Part shown: one piece after another, positions 35,057 to 42,587 of the stretch | Position numbering within the stretch: the stretch's first letter is position 1 | Layout of the letters: each line of letters opens with the position of its first letter | DNA from: MED-G105 sp039819085 | Lineage (GTDB): Bacteria > Pseudomonadota > Alphaproteobacteria > Caulobacterales > Parvularculaceae | NCBI GenBank assembly: GCA_039819085.1 | Contig: JBCBSQ010000002.1 | Coordinates: forward strand, 62,001-126,000 | Direction of reading: 5' to 3' | Length of the DNA: 64,000 nucleotides | Made by a program: the position numbers and the translations under genes | The notes under the pieces: generated by a model | Told to the model about the DNA's origin: nothing | Databases searched by the model: none | The model's input: only the letters and a program-made list of their open reading frames with translations

Positions 35057-36646
35057 ATGACCCGCTCCGCCGCCATCGCCCCACTGTTGACGCCGCTCAC
35101 GCTCGCCGCCTGCGCCGGCTCCGGCGACGCGCCCCCGCCCATGGGCCTGGCGGGGCGACCAGCGGCGGCGGCCATCGAAGCGGACCCTTACTTCGAAGCG
35201 GCGCAAGCGACGCTCGCCGAGCGCCGCGCCGTTCGCCCGATCACCGGACGCGCGAAGAACGCAATTATCTTCCTTGCTGACGGGATGGGACCGACCACCG
35301 TGACCGCCGCACGCATCTTTGACGGGCAGTCGCGCGGCGAGGCGGGCGAAGAGAACTATCTTTCCTTCGAACGCATGCCGCACCTCGCTCTCGCGAAGAC
35401 GTACAATACGGACGCGCAGACCCCGGACTCCGCGGGCACCATGTCGGCGATCGTCACGGGCGTAAAGACGAAGATCGGCGTCATTTCCATGACGGACGCC
35501 GTTGTCCGCGGAGAGTGCGCCGCGTCCAGAGGGGCTGAAGCGCCGACGCTGGTGGAACTGGCGGAGCAGGCGGGCATGGCCACTGGCGTCATCTCCACCG
35601 CCCGCCTCACGCATGCAACGCCAGCGGCGGCTTACGCGCACAGTCCCGACCGCAACTGGGAGCGCGACACGAACCTTCCGGAAGAAGCCGTCGAGAACGG
35701 CTGTCGCGACATCGCCCGTCAGCTCATTGAATTTCCGTATGGCGATGGACTCGAGCTCGCCATGGGTGGAGGCCGGTCAAACTTCCTCCCCATTGAGGCG
35801 AAAGATCCGGAGGATGGGGACGCGGCGGGCGGTAGAAAAGACGGCCGCAATCTCATTGATGAATGGAACGCCAAGTCGGATTCCCATGTCGCGGTCGTCG
35901 ATCAGCAGGGGTTCGACGCGCTCGATCCGTCCGACGCTCCACGCGTCCTCGGACTGTTTGAGCGCTCGCACATGGAGTATGAGGCGGACCGAAAAGCCGA
36001 CGCAGGCGGCGAACCATCGCTCGCAGAGATGACCCGGTTCGCGATCGACCTTCTGTCTCGTGAAGAGGACGGTTTCGTTCTCGTCGTGGAGGCGGGCCGC
36101 GTCGATCACGCTCACCACGCCGGCAACGCCGCTCGCGCCCTCGGGGACGCGCAGGCCTTTTCTGAAGCAATCGCCGCCGCCCTCGACATGACCTCGCCGG
36201 AAGAGACCCTGATCGTCGCCACCGCCGATCATGGGCATACCCTGACGATCGCCGGCTACCCCAGAAAGGGCAACAATATCCTCGGGCTCGTCGAGAACCC
36301 CGCTGGCGTCTTCAGCGGCAGGTTCGCAAGAGCGGCGGACGGCAAGGGATACACAACCCTTGGCTACGCCAATGGTCCGGGCTCAGTCATCTTTGGGCTG
36401 AAGAACGCAAAACGCGCTGCGCCGAACCCGACGGAAACCACTAACGTCAGCTACCGGCAGCAGGCGGCCATCCCGCTTGGATCGGAGACTCATGGCGGCC
36501 AGGATGTGGCGATCTACGCATCCGGTCCCGGCGCTTACCTATTCGATGGAACGGTTGAGCAGAATTACATCTTTCATGTCGTCGACGACGCGCTTCGCTT
36601 GCGTCGACGGACGAAAAAACATTCCGCTCACGGTGGACGCCTCTGA
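35057..36646 (+). CDS. Alkaline phosphatase, lipoprotein
   Basis: The protein has 529 residues. The N-terminus is a lipoprotein signal with lipobox LAAC at Cys19. The PhoA-type core has the metal site IIFLADGMGPTT near 70-80, nucleophile Ser125 in TPDSAGTMSAI, the VVEAGRVDHAHHAGN block with three metal ligands, and IVATADHGHT near the C-terminal third. The closing SETHGGQDVAIYASGP supplies the last His ligand. It hydrolyses phosphomonoesters outside the inner membrane. No Pho box could be identified with confidence upstream. Confidence 0.94.
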   Translation: MTRSAAIAPLLTPLTLAACAGSGDAPPPMGLAGRPAAAAIEADPYFEAAQATLAERRAVRPITGRAKNAIIFLADGMGPTTVTAARIFDGQSRGEAGEENYLSFERMPHLALAKTYNTDAQTPDSAGTMSAIVTGVKTKIGVISMTDAVVRGECAASRGAEAPTLVELAEQAGMATGVISTARLTHATPAAAYAHSPDRNWERDTNLPEEAVENGCRDIARQLIEFPYGDGLELAMGGGRSNFLPIEAKDPEDGDAAGGRKDGRNLIDEWNAKSDSHVAVVDQQGFDALDPSDAPRVLGLFERSHMEYEADRKADAGGEPSLAEMTRFAIDLLSREEDGFVLVVEAGRVDHAHHAGNAARALGDAQAFSEAIAAALDMTSPEETLIVATADHGHTLTIAGYPRKGNNILGLVENPAGVFSGRFARAADGKGYTTLGYANGPGSVIFGLKNAKRAAPNPTETTNVSYRQQAAIPLGSETHGGQDVAIYASGPGAYLFDGTVEQNYIFHVVDDALRLRRRTKKHSAHGGRL

Positions 36647-36758
36647 ACATACCGAATACAGACGAAGTCGCCGCCCGAGGATGAACCTCGAACGGCGCCT
36701 TTGACGCCCGCCTAGGCGCTTGCTTCGGCCATCATCGCGTCAACCCAAGATCGATCGC

Positions 36759-37337
36759 TTACTCGCCGCCATACGGCAGTGACGATTTGTGAACGACCAT
36801 CCGCAGATCGCCCTTGGCGTCCTTGATATAGCCAATCGTGTACTCAACCTTTGTCTCTTCCCCCTCCGCGGGCGTGAAGAAATAGTTGCCCATGGCCACG
36901 GCCATGTCGCAGCTGTTGTTGGTAATCCCGGCATTCCGCCAACGAACCTTTGTCCATGGCCGAAGCGCGAAGCCCTTGTCTTCCGGAAACGACGGGTTGC
37001 CCCCGACAAAGTACGAGAGCGCGCCATCGAACGACGATCGGAACTGCTCGTCCGACGCCAGGGTGGGCTTGAAGAGGACGAGGCCGAGATCGTAGCCATA
37101 GAAGGTATTGATGTGCTCAGACGCCGCTGCGACGTAGTCGCCGCCTTCGGCGTACGCTTTTCCGATCTTGACGATGCCGTCGCCCCACGCCGTCTGCGCG
37201 GCGACGACTTCTTGCTCGGTGATGCACTGTTCGCTTTGCCGTTGCGCCGCAGCGGACGCCTCGGCGGCGACGGGCTCTTCAGCCGTGGCGCAGGCGCTAA
37301 GACCCGCAATAGCCAAAAAGGGAAGGAAGGCTCTCAT
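36759..37337 (-). CDS. NTF2-like lipoprotein (CaMKII-association-domain type)
   Basis: The protein has 192 residues. A lipoprotein signal with lipobox LSAC at residues 13-16 is followed by a short Ala/Glu linker. The rest has the pattern of the CaMKII-association/SgcJ branch of the NTF2-like fold: AAQTAWGDGIVKIGKAYAEGGDY, LFKPTLASDEQFR, VRWRNAGITNNSCDMAVAMGNYFF and the closing VVHKSSLPY. Two cysteines (in QCITEQ and NSCDM) could pair. Members are often labelled hypothetical; the function is unknown. An AAGGATAAAC ribosome site supports the start. It converges with the alkaline phosphatase gene. Confidence 0.72.
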   Translation of the reverse strand: MRAFLPFLAIAGLSACATAEEPVAAEASAAAQRQSEQCITEQEVVAAQTAWGDGIVKIGKAYAEGGDYVAAASEHINTFYGYDLGLVLFKPTLASDEQFRSSFDGALSYFVGGNPSFPEDKGFALRPWTKVRWRNAGITNNSCDMAVAMGNYFFTPAEGEETKVEYTIGYIKDAKGDLRMVVHKSSLPYGGE

Positions 37338-37611
37338 TGTTTATCCTTTCAAAAACCTGGGGGCGGAGCGACCTCGGGATGAGACGCCGCGCGCGCAAAC
37401 GCCGCCGCGATGGGTTTTATCCGTATTCCTTGACCCCCGAAAAGGGAAACGTTCGCTTCAATGATGAAGTAATTGAATTTCTACAAATATATATCTCGAA
37501 ACTTGGTTTTTTTGAAAAACTGATCAATACCATATGAAATCTATATTGACTTGCTATCCTTCGGGCGTCGGCGCTCCAGATATTCCCGCCACACGAATGA
37601 GGCGTCAGCAA
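37338..37611. other. AT-rich intergenic pocket
   Basis: No gene is seen. About 100 bases (37455-37556) are strikingly AT-rich in a GC-rich chromosome, including AATATATAT and TTGGTTTTTTTGAAAAAC. The stretch lies upstream of the NTF2-like lipoprotein gene and downstream of the CadC-like regulator gene, so it probably contains the promoter of the lipoprotein. Confidence 0.6.
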
Positions 37612-39747
37612 TCAGGCGCAAATGAATGAGCCTTCAACCTCCCGGCACCCTTCCGGGGCGCCGTGGGCCCGCCAGGCGTCGGCAAGGCCGATCCGTTCGG
37701 CGAACGCTGGAAAATCCTTGTGCCGACGAAGTCCCGACGTGCGCTCGCGCGCATCCCATAGAATGCTCAGGACAAATGTCGCGCCGCCGAAACGCCGGCC
37801 TTCGAACGTCCGCATAAAGAGGTCATATTCGCCGGCCTGCAGCATCACGCCGAAGGCCGCAGGGTTCAGGGCGATTCCCGGATCCTCAGCGCAACGCCTG
37901 AGGCCCTCGCGAACGATGGCGCGCGCGGCCTCGTCGCCGCCGTAAAGCGCCTGACCAACCAATTGCGCCGCATCGGCGTCAGGGCCAGCGACCTGCGAGA
38001 ACTCTGCGCGAAATGCCGGATTGGTCATTTCGAAGGCCGCGGCGAACTGACGGGCGGCGACCTCGCCGCGCCCCTGCAACGCTGCGATCTGTGGACGGAT
38101 CATGATTGCGGGCGTATGGCCGAGTTCGGCCGCCCGGGCCAGAAGGCCTTCCGCTGCGTCAAGATCGCCTGCGTTCATTTTGGCGACGCCGAGCGTGAAG
38201 AGGTTCGTCACATTGATGGGGTCAAGCGCCACCGCGCGCTCCAGATAGGGGATCGCGCGCTCCGGCAGACCGAGATACGACCAGTAATAGCCGACAGCGC
38301 CGACTATGTCGGCGTCTTCAGAGTCAAGCTCGATCGCCCGCGACAGCGCCTCGTACGTCTTCACGAATTCGCCGCGATGACTGTGGACGCCTGCGCGCGC
38401 AAGGTAGGCGCGCGCAAGGCTTGGATCGAGCGCAAGCGCCTTGTCGGTCGCTTCAATGGACCGACTGAGATAAGGCTCTGCGTCGGCGACGGGCATGTAC
38501 TGCGGTAGAAAGTAACTCGCCCGCGCAAGCTCCGCCCACGCCTCCGCGAAAGTCGGATCAATCTCGATCGCCTCTTCCAGGAGCGAAATCGCCGTCGCGA
38601 GCGTGTCTTCGCCAAATCGCGGCGCGACAAGCGCGCGCGCGCGCAGGAACAGATCATAAGCTTCACGGCTGTCCGTCAGGCGTTTCGCCAATCGCGTCGC
38701 GGCGTCAGTGTCGAGGATCACCGCGAGCTCGTCCGCGACGCTGCGCGCAATGCGCTCCTGAAACTCAAATATGTCGTCAAGCGAGCCATCGTAAGAAGCG
38801 GACCAGAGATCGTATCCGTCGGACGTTTGAATCAGCTGCGCCGTCACGCGCACCGCCTCGCCCTGCTTTCGAACCGAGCCCTCAAGGACCGCGCCGACGT
38901 CGAGCTGTCGGCCGACTTCGCGCACATCGGTGTTCTGTCCCTTGAAGGCGAAGGAGGAGGTGCGCGCTGCGACCTGCAACCCCGGCGCGCGCGCAAGCGC
39001 ATTCAGGATTTCCAGCGCGACGCCGTCGGAAAAGTAGGTCTGGTCGCCATCTGGGCTCATGTCGGCGAAGGGAAGGACGGCGATCGACTTCGGCCGCTCG
39101 GTCGGCGCCGCCGCCGCGCGCTGCGCCGCGGACGTCTCAGCGGCCTGACGCCGCGGCGCGTCGGGCGACAGGATCCAGAAGACCGCGAGAGCCGCAGCCG
39201 CCAGAATCCCGACCAGGCTAGCGACCCGCAGCGCGGTCGGCCGCCGGTAGGGCCTTGGCGCATCCGCCAGGTCGAGTTCGGTCGCGCTTTCCGAATCGCT
39301 CGACGCCGCCTGCGGCCCGGTGTCGCCTGCGGACGCGCCCACGTTGCGAACCGCGAGCGACGCCGGCGGGGTTGCGCTCGTCGCAACCGGCTTCAAGAAC
39401 CGATAGCCTTTGCCATGGACCGTCTCGATCCAATCCGGCGCGCGCGCCGCGTCGCCGAGCGCCTGCCGGACCTCCTTGACGGCGGTCGTGAGCACTGCGT
39501 CGCCAATGGCGAGCCCTTCCCACACCGTCTCAAAAAGAGCTTCTTTGGTGACCAGTATCTGTGGCCGCGCCATCAACGCGCAAAGCAGAGCGTAAGGCTT
39601 CGGCGACAATTGCATCGGCCGGCCTTCCAGAAACGCGCGCTCATCTTCCAGGTCGAGCGTTAGATCGCCGGCTGTGACGTACCGTGCGACTTCCGAGCTT
39701 TCCACCGCGCCTTCGCCCCCTTTTGCGCCGCCATTACCGCCACTCAT
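37612..39747 (-). CDS. CadC-like winged-helix regulator with TM helix and TPR repeats
   Basis: The protein has 711 residues. Residues about 25-115 are an OmpR/CadC-type winged helix (LSPKPYALLCALMARPQILVTKEALFETVW, then VRQALGD and WIETVHGKGYRFL). A transmembrane helix at about 185-205 follows. A TolB-like/adenylate-cyclase-associated segment (IAVLPFADMSPDGDQTYFSDGVALEIL) comes next, then TPR repeats over about 370-600 (LDPSLARAYLARAGVHSHRGEF and neighbours). This arrangement belongs to the one-component transmembrane regulators that bind DNA from the membrane and sense outside the cytoplasm. A GAGGGACTT ribosome site supports the start. Target genes are unknown; the small exported gene divergent to it is a candidate. 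Confidence 0.87.
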   Translation of the reverse strand: MSGGNGGAKGGEGAVESSEVARYVTAGDLTLDLEDERAFLEGRPMQLSPKPYALLCALMARPQILVTKEALFETVWEGLAIGDAVLTTAVKEVRQALGDAARAPDWIETVHGKGYRFLKPVATSATPPASLAVRNVGASAGDTGPQAASSDSESATELDLADAPRPYRRPTALRVASLVGILAAAALAVFWILSPDAPRRQAAETSAAQRAAAAPTERPKSIAVLPFADMSPDGDQTYFSDGVALEILNALARAPGLQVAARTSSFAFKGQNTDVREVGRQLDVGAVLEGSVRKQGEAVRVTAQLIQTSDGYDLWSASYDGSLDDIFEFQERIARSVADELAVILDTDAATRLAKRLTDSREAYDLFLRARALVAPRFGEDTLATAISLLEEAIEIDPTFAEAWAELARASYFLPQYMPVADAEPYLSRSIEATDKALALDPSLARAYLARAGVHSHRGEFVKTYEALSRAIELDSEDADIVGAVGYYWSYLGLPERAIPYLERAVALDPINVTNLFTLGVAKMNAGDLDAAEGLLARAAELGHTPAIMIRPQIAALQGRGEVAARQFAAAFEMTNPAFRAEFSQVAGPDADAAQLVGQALYGGDEAARAIVREGLRRCAEDPGIALNPAAFGVMLQAGEYDLFMRTFEGRRFGGATFVLSILWDARERTSGLRRHKDFPAFAERIGLADAWRAHGAPEGCREVEGSFICA

Positions 39748-40071
39748 AAGTCCCTCAGAACTCGCTCATACCACCGCGAGATCTGAAATTCCTGGTTCTT
39801 GAGTGTGCGGCCGAACAAAAAGTACGCGCGCCGCGATTGCGGGAAACCTTGAGGCCTAACGCCTAGATCCGCCCCCGTTTACCACCCTCAGCACAAATCA
39901 GAAAAGCCCCACATCGCGCTCAAGCGCGGCGAGCCTGTCCGAGCGAGAGTGAGCGTGTCGACGGCGTCGAAGGAGAGAGCGGCGCCGGCCGGCGGGACCC
40001 TCAAGGGAAGACGATCTTGAGGACTTTGGGAAGGACGTCGGGAGAACCGGCGGTTGGAAGGAGAGAGGGAC
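39748..40071. other. Divergent region upstream of the CadC-like regulator
   Basis: There is no gene in these 324 bases. It must contain the promoter of the CadC-like regulator and probably that of the small exported gene. I saw AGGCCTAACGCCT-type short dyads but no convincing operator or terminator. Confidence 0.5.
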
Positions 40072-40398
40072 ATGAGACAGCGCAGCGTATTCGCCATGAT
40101 CGCGTCCCTCGCCGTTTCGGCGAGCGTCGCTTGCGCCGAAGAACCGGCCGCCGGGACGTCCGCTCAGATGGGCCAAATCCATGCAAGCGCCCCGCTCGAC
40201 ATCGTCGCGCCCGCTGCGGAGCGGCCTGCGACGACCCCAATCGTCGCCATGATTGAACGCGATCGGAACGATCGCGCTGTTTTTCGTCGTCTCACCCGCC
40301 CCTCCACCCTTGAGGCGACGACGCCGCGGCGGGCGTCAGGCCCCGACGCCTGGCCGCGGCTTCCAAACAAGGTCGTCCGACAACGATCGGAGACCTGA
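40072..40398 (+). CDS. Small exported protein of unknown function
   Basis: The frame has 108 residues with a convincing signal peptide (MRQRSVFAMIASLAVSASVACA, then EEPAAG). The mature part is about 85 residues, without cysteines, Pro/Ala/Arg-rich, basic toward the C-terminus, and has no recognised fold. A GGAGAGAGGG ribosome site precedes the ATG at 40072. It is divergent from the CadC-like regulator, which might control it. The signal peptide and ribosome site make it more likely than not a real gene, but there is no family support. Confidence 0.5.
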   Translation: MRQRSVFAMIASLAVSASVACAEEPAAGTSAQMGQIHASAPLDIVAPAAERPATTPIVAMIERDRNDRAVFRRLTRPSTLEATTPRRASGPDAWPRLPNKVVRQRSET

Positions 40399-40616
40399 TC
40401 GCGCCCAAGGAGAAGTGGGGAGTTCTGGGGGAGAAACCGCTGGGGAGAGTGGCGGCGCGCTAGCTACAGCCTTGTCCGGGGAGAACCTGGCTGATGCGGC
40501 GCGCCGCCTTCATGCGGAACCGGTCGAAGGGAGAGCGGCCGGGGAGGCGCCGGGGAGGGAACGCCCGCCTCGGCGCTTCCGCCTTTCGCCTAAGCAAATT
40601 CGGACGCCGCGCTCGA

Positions 40617-41480
40617 CTAAAGCGCCCCCCGCGCCGTCGCCGCCGGATAAACGCCGACAACCTTGATCGATGAGGAAAAGAAAGAGAGCTCCTCAAGCGC
40701 CAGCCGGACGGATTCATGCTCCGGATGGCCCTCCACATCCGCGTAGAACATCGTAGCGGTAAATGACCCTTCCTGCATGTAGCTCTCAAGCTTGGTCATG
40801 TTGACGCCGTTCGTTGCGAAGCCGCCGAGCGCCTTGTAGAGCGCGGCGGGAATGTTCCGCACCTGGAAAACGAACGATGTGATGGTCACGCCAGCGTCCG
40901 GGTCAACGTCCGCCGGCTCGGGCGCCATCTCCAGAAATCGCGTCGTATTGTGGCCCGCATCCTCCACATTCGCGCGCGCGACGCTCAACCCGTATGTCTG
41001 CGCGGCGCGTTCCGACGCGATCGCCGCCTCGTCCCGCGCGCCTGTCTCCGCCAGACGCTTTGCGGCGCCGGCGGTGTCGCCCGCCGCCTCCGCCTCCAGG
41101 CCAAGCTTAGCGATGACTGACCGACACTGGCCAAGCGCCATCGGGTGGCTGCGCACCTTCTTGACGTCGCCAAGCGACACGCCCGGCGCGACCAGGAGTT
41201 GATGGCGAATCTGGAGAAAGTGCTCGGCGACAATCTGCAGGTCGGTTTCAGGCAACAGACGGTAAATGTCGCTTACCCGCCCGGCCAGGGAGTTTTCCAC
41301 AGGCAGCATTGCGCGCGCCGCCTCGCCTCGGCTTACGGCGTCAAGCGCCGCCTCGAAGGAAGCGGTGGCCGCAGGCTCAAACTCGGGCGCGTAGATCGAA
41401 CAGGCGATTTCCGAATAAGCGCCCGGCGAGCCCTGAAAGGCGATCTTCCGCTTCTGGCTATCAGATTGAGACAACGTCAT
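40617..41480 (-). CDS. pheA: Prephenate dehydratase
   Basis: Converts prephenate to phenylpyruvate in phenylalanine synthesis. The 287 residues show the PDT domain (IAFQGSPGAYSE, the PVENSLAGRV motif, and the catalytic HNTTRFL near residue 180) and the regulatory ACT domain with the phenylalanine-binding KLESYMQEGSF, corresponding to ESRP. There is no chorismate mutase domain. It is divergent from cycM, a conserved alphaproteobacterial arrangement. The 218 bases after its stop, up to 40398, contain nothing I recognise. Confidence 0.95.
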   Translation of the reverse strand: MTLSQSDSQKRKIAFQGSPGAYSEIACSIYAPEFEPAATASFEAALDAVSRGEAARAMLPVENSLAGRVSDIYRLLPETDLQIVAEHFLQIRHQLLVAPGVSLGDVKKVRSHPMALGQCRSVIAKLGLEAEAAGDTAGAAKRLAETGARDEAAIASERAAQTYGLSVARANVEDAGHNTTRFLEMAPEPADVDPDAGVTITSFVFQVRNIPAALYKALGGFATNGVNMTKLESYMQEGSFTATMFYADVEGHPEHESVRLALEELSFFSSSIKVVGVYPAATARGAL

Positions 41481-41618
41481 AACGACCGCCCTTACTACGG
41501 CCCGCCACGCGACGCGAGACGCGGCGAACTGCCCTTTCGACTTTCATCGCATTGCGAAATGGCGTGGGCGACGATATTTCACCGGCAAAACATAGCCCAC
41601 AACCATCGGACGTCCTTC

Positions 41619-42218
41619 ATGCAAGACCCACTTTTCACGAACAAGCTAGCCTTCGCCGCTCTCGCCGCGATCTTGCTGGTGGTCGGCCTGCCGCAGCTCA
41701 CAAATGCGCTCTTCGGCGGGGGGCATCATGGCGGGGGCGAGTTGCATCTCGCCTATCCGATTGAATTTGAAGCCGGCGGCGGCGCGGCCGCCGAGGCTGA
41801 GGCGGAGGAAGAATCCTTCGCGCAAAAGCTCGCAAGCGCCGCAGCCTCGGCTGGCGAGCGCCGTGCGGGTCTTTGCAAATCCTGTCACTCATTCGAGAAA
41901 GGCGGCGCCAACGGCACCGGCCCGAACCTCTGGAACGTGGTGGGCCGGCCCGTGGGGGGCGTGCCAGACTACGGCTACTCAAGCGCGCTTAAGGCGTTCG
42001 GCGGCGAATGGACCTATGAACGGCTCGACGCCTATCTGGCCAACTCCCAGGAGTACATTCCCGGCACGGCCATGGTGCAGCGGATCGGCAAATTGCAAAA
42101 TCGCGCCGAAATCATCGCGTATCTGCGGTCCCTATCCGACGACCCGGCGCCGCTGCCAGACGTTGAAGCCGCTTCCCTCGAAGCCGACGACGCGCGCCAC
42201 GCCGCCAACGAGGAATAG
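41619..42218 (+). CDS. cycM: Membrane-anchored c-type cytochrome, CycM type
   Basis: The protein has 199 residues. An uncleaved N-terminal anchor (LAFAALAAILLVVGLPQLT) is followed by an acidic linker and one cytochrome c domain: heme motif CKSCH near residue 86, HxFEKGG, GPNLWNVVGRP, YSSALK, and the axial methionine in PGTAMVQ. Related CycM/c552 proteins carry electrons between the bc1 complex and aa3-type oxidase. The open frame runs much further upstream across pheA, but the ATG at 41619 gives the family start. The ribosome site is weak (GGACG). Confidence 0.93.
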   Translation: MQDPLFTNKLAFAALAAILLVVGLPQLTNALFGGGHHGGGELHLAYPIEFEAGGGAAAEAEAEEESFAQKLASAAASAGERRAGLCKSCHSFEKGGANGTGPNLWNVVGRPVGGVPDYGYSSALKAFGGEWTYERLDAYLANSQEYIPGTAMVQRIGKLQNRAEIIAYLRSLSDDPAPLPDVEAASLEADDARHAANEE

Positions 42219-42263
42219 CCGCCTCAACGTCGGCAAATTGCTCGGCCGTTTCGCCCGACGCGA

Positions 42264-42309
42264 GGGGCGCCCCGCCCGCAAGGGCGACAGGCCGCTTTTT
42301 TATTTTTAT
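42264..42309 (+). terminator. Probable terminator after cycM
   Basis: A GC-rich palindromic stretch with a compact hairpin CGCCC-GCAA-GGGCG (42273-42286) is followed within 9 bases by a T-rich tract (42296-42307). The spacing between stem and T-tract is larger than ideal, so confidence is moderate. Confidence 0.5.
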
Positions 42310-42587
42310 ACGGATTATACGCCGGCGCATCACGGCGATCGCTGAGGTCTTCTGTTCGAACTGGTCTCAAATGATGGTCAGCCGGCGTGAGCGGGCGAAC
42401 GCAAAATCGCGTTACGATACGATAGAGCGTACGCTTCGTTGACTATGAATAGCGCGCTCGAAACGATTTAAAGCGGCTATTGGTGGAATTCGTCTGCATA
42501 GGACGAATCTTCATTCACCGGTCCGCAACCTTAATCCGGAATAACGCCGAGGCAGACCCAATCAACGTGCTTGGAGGCGTGCGCACC

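Noticed and set aside
41145..41618. Upstream extension of the cycM frame across pheA
   Set aside because: The extension is antisense to pheA; the ATG at 41619 starts directly at the membrane anchor as in CycM proteins.
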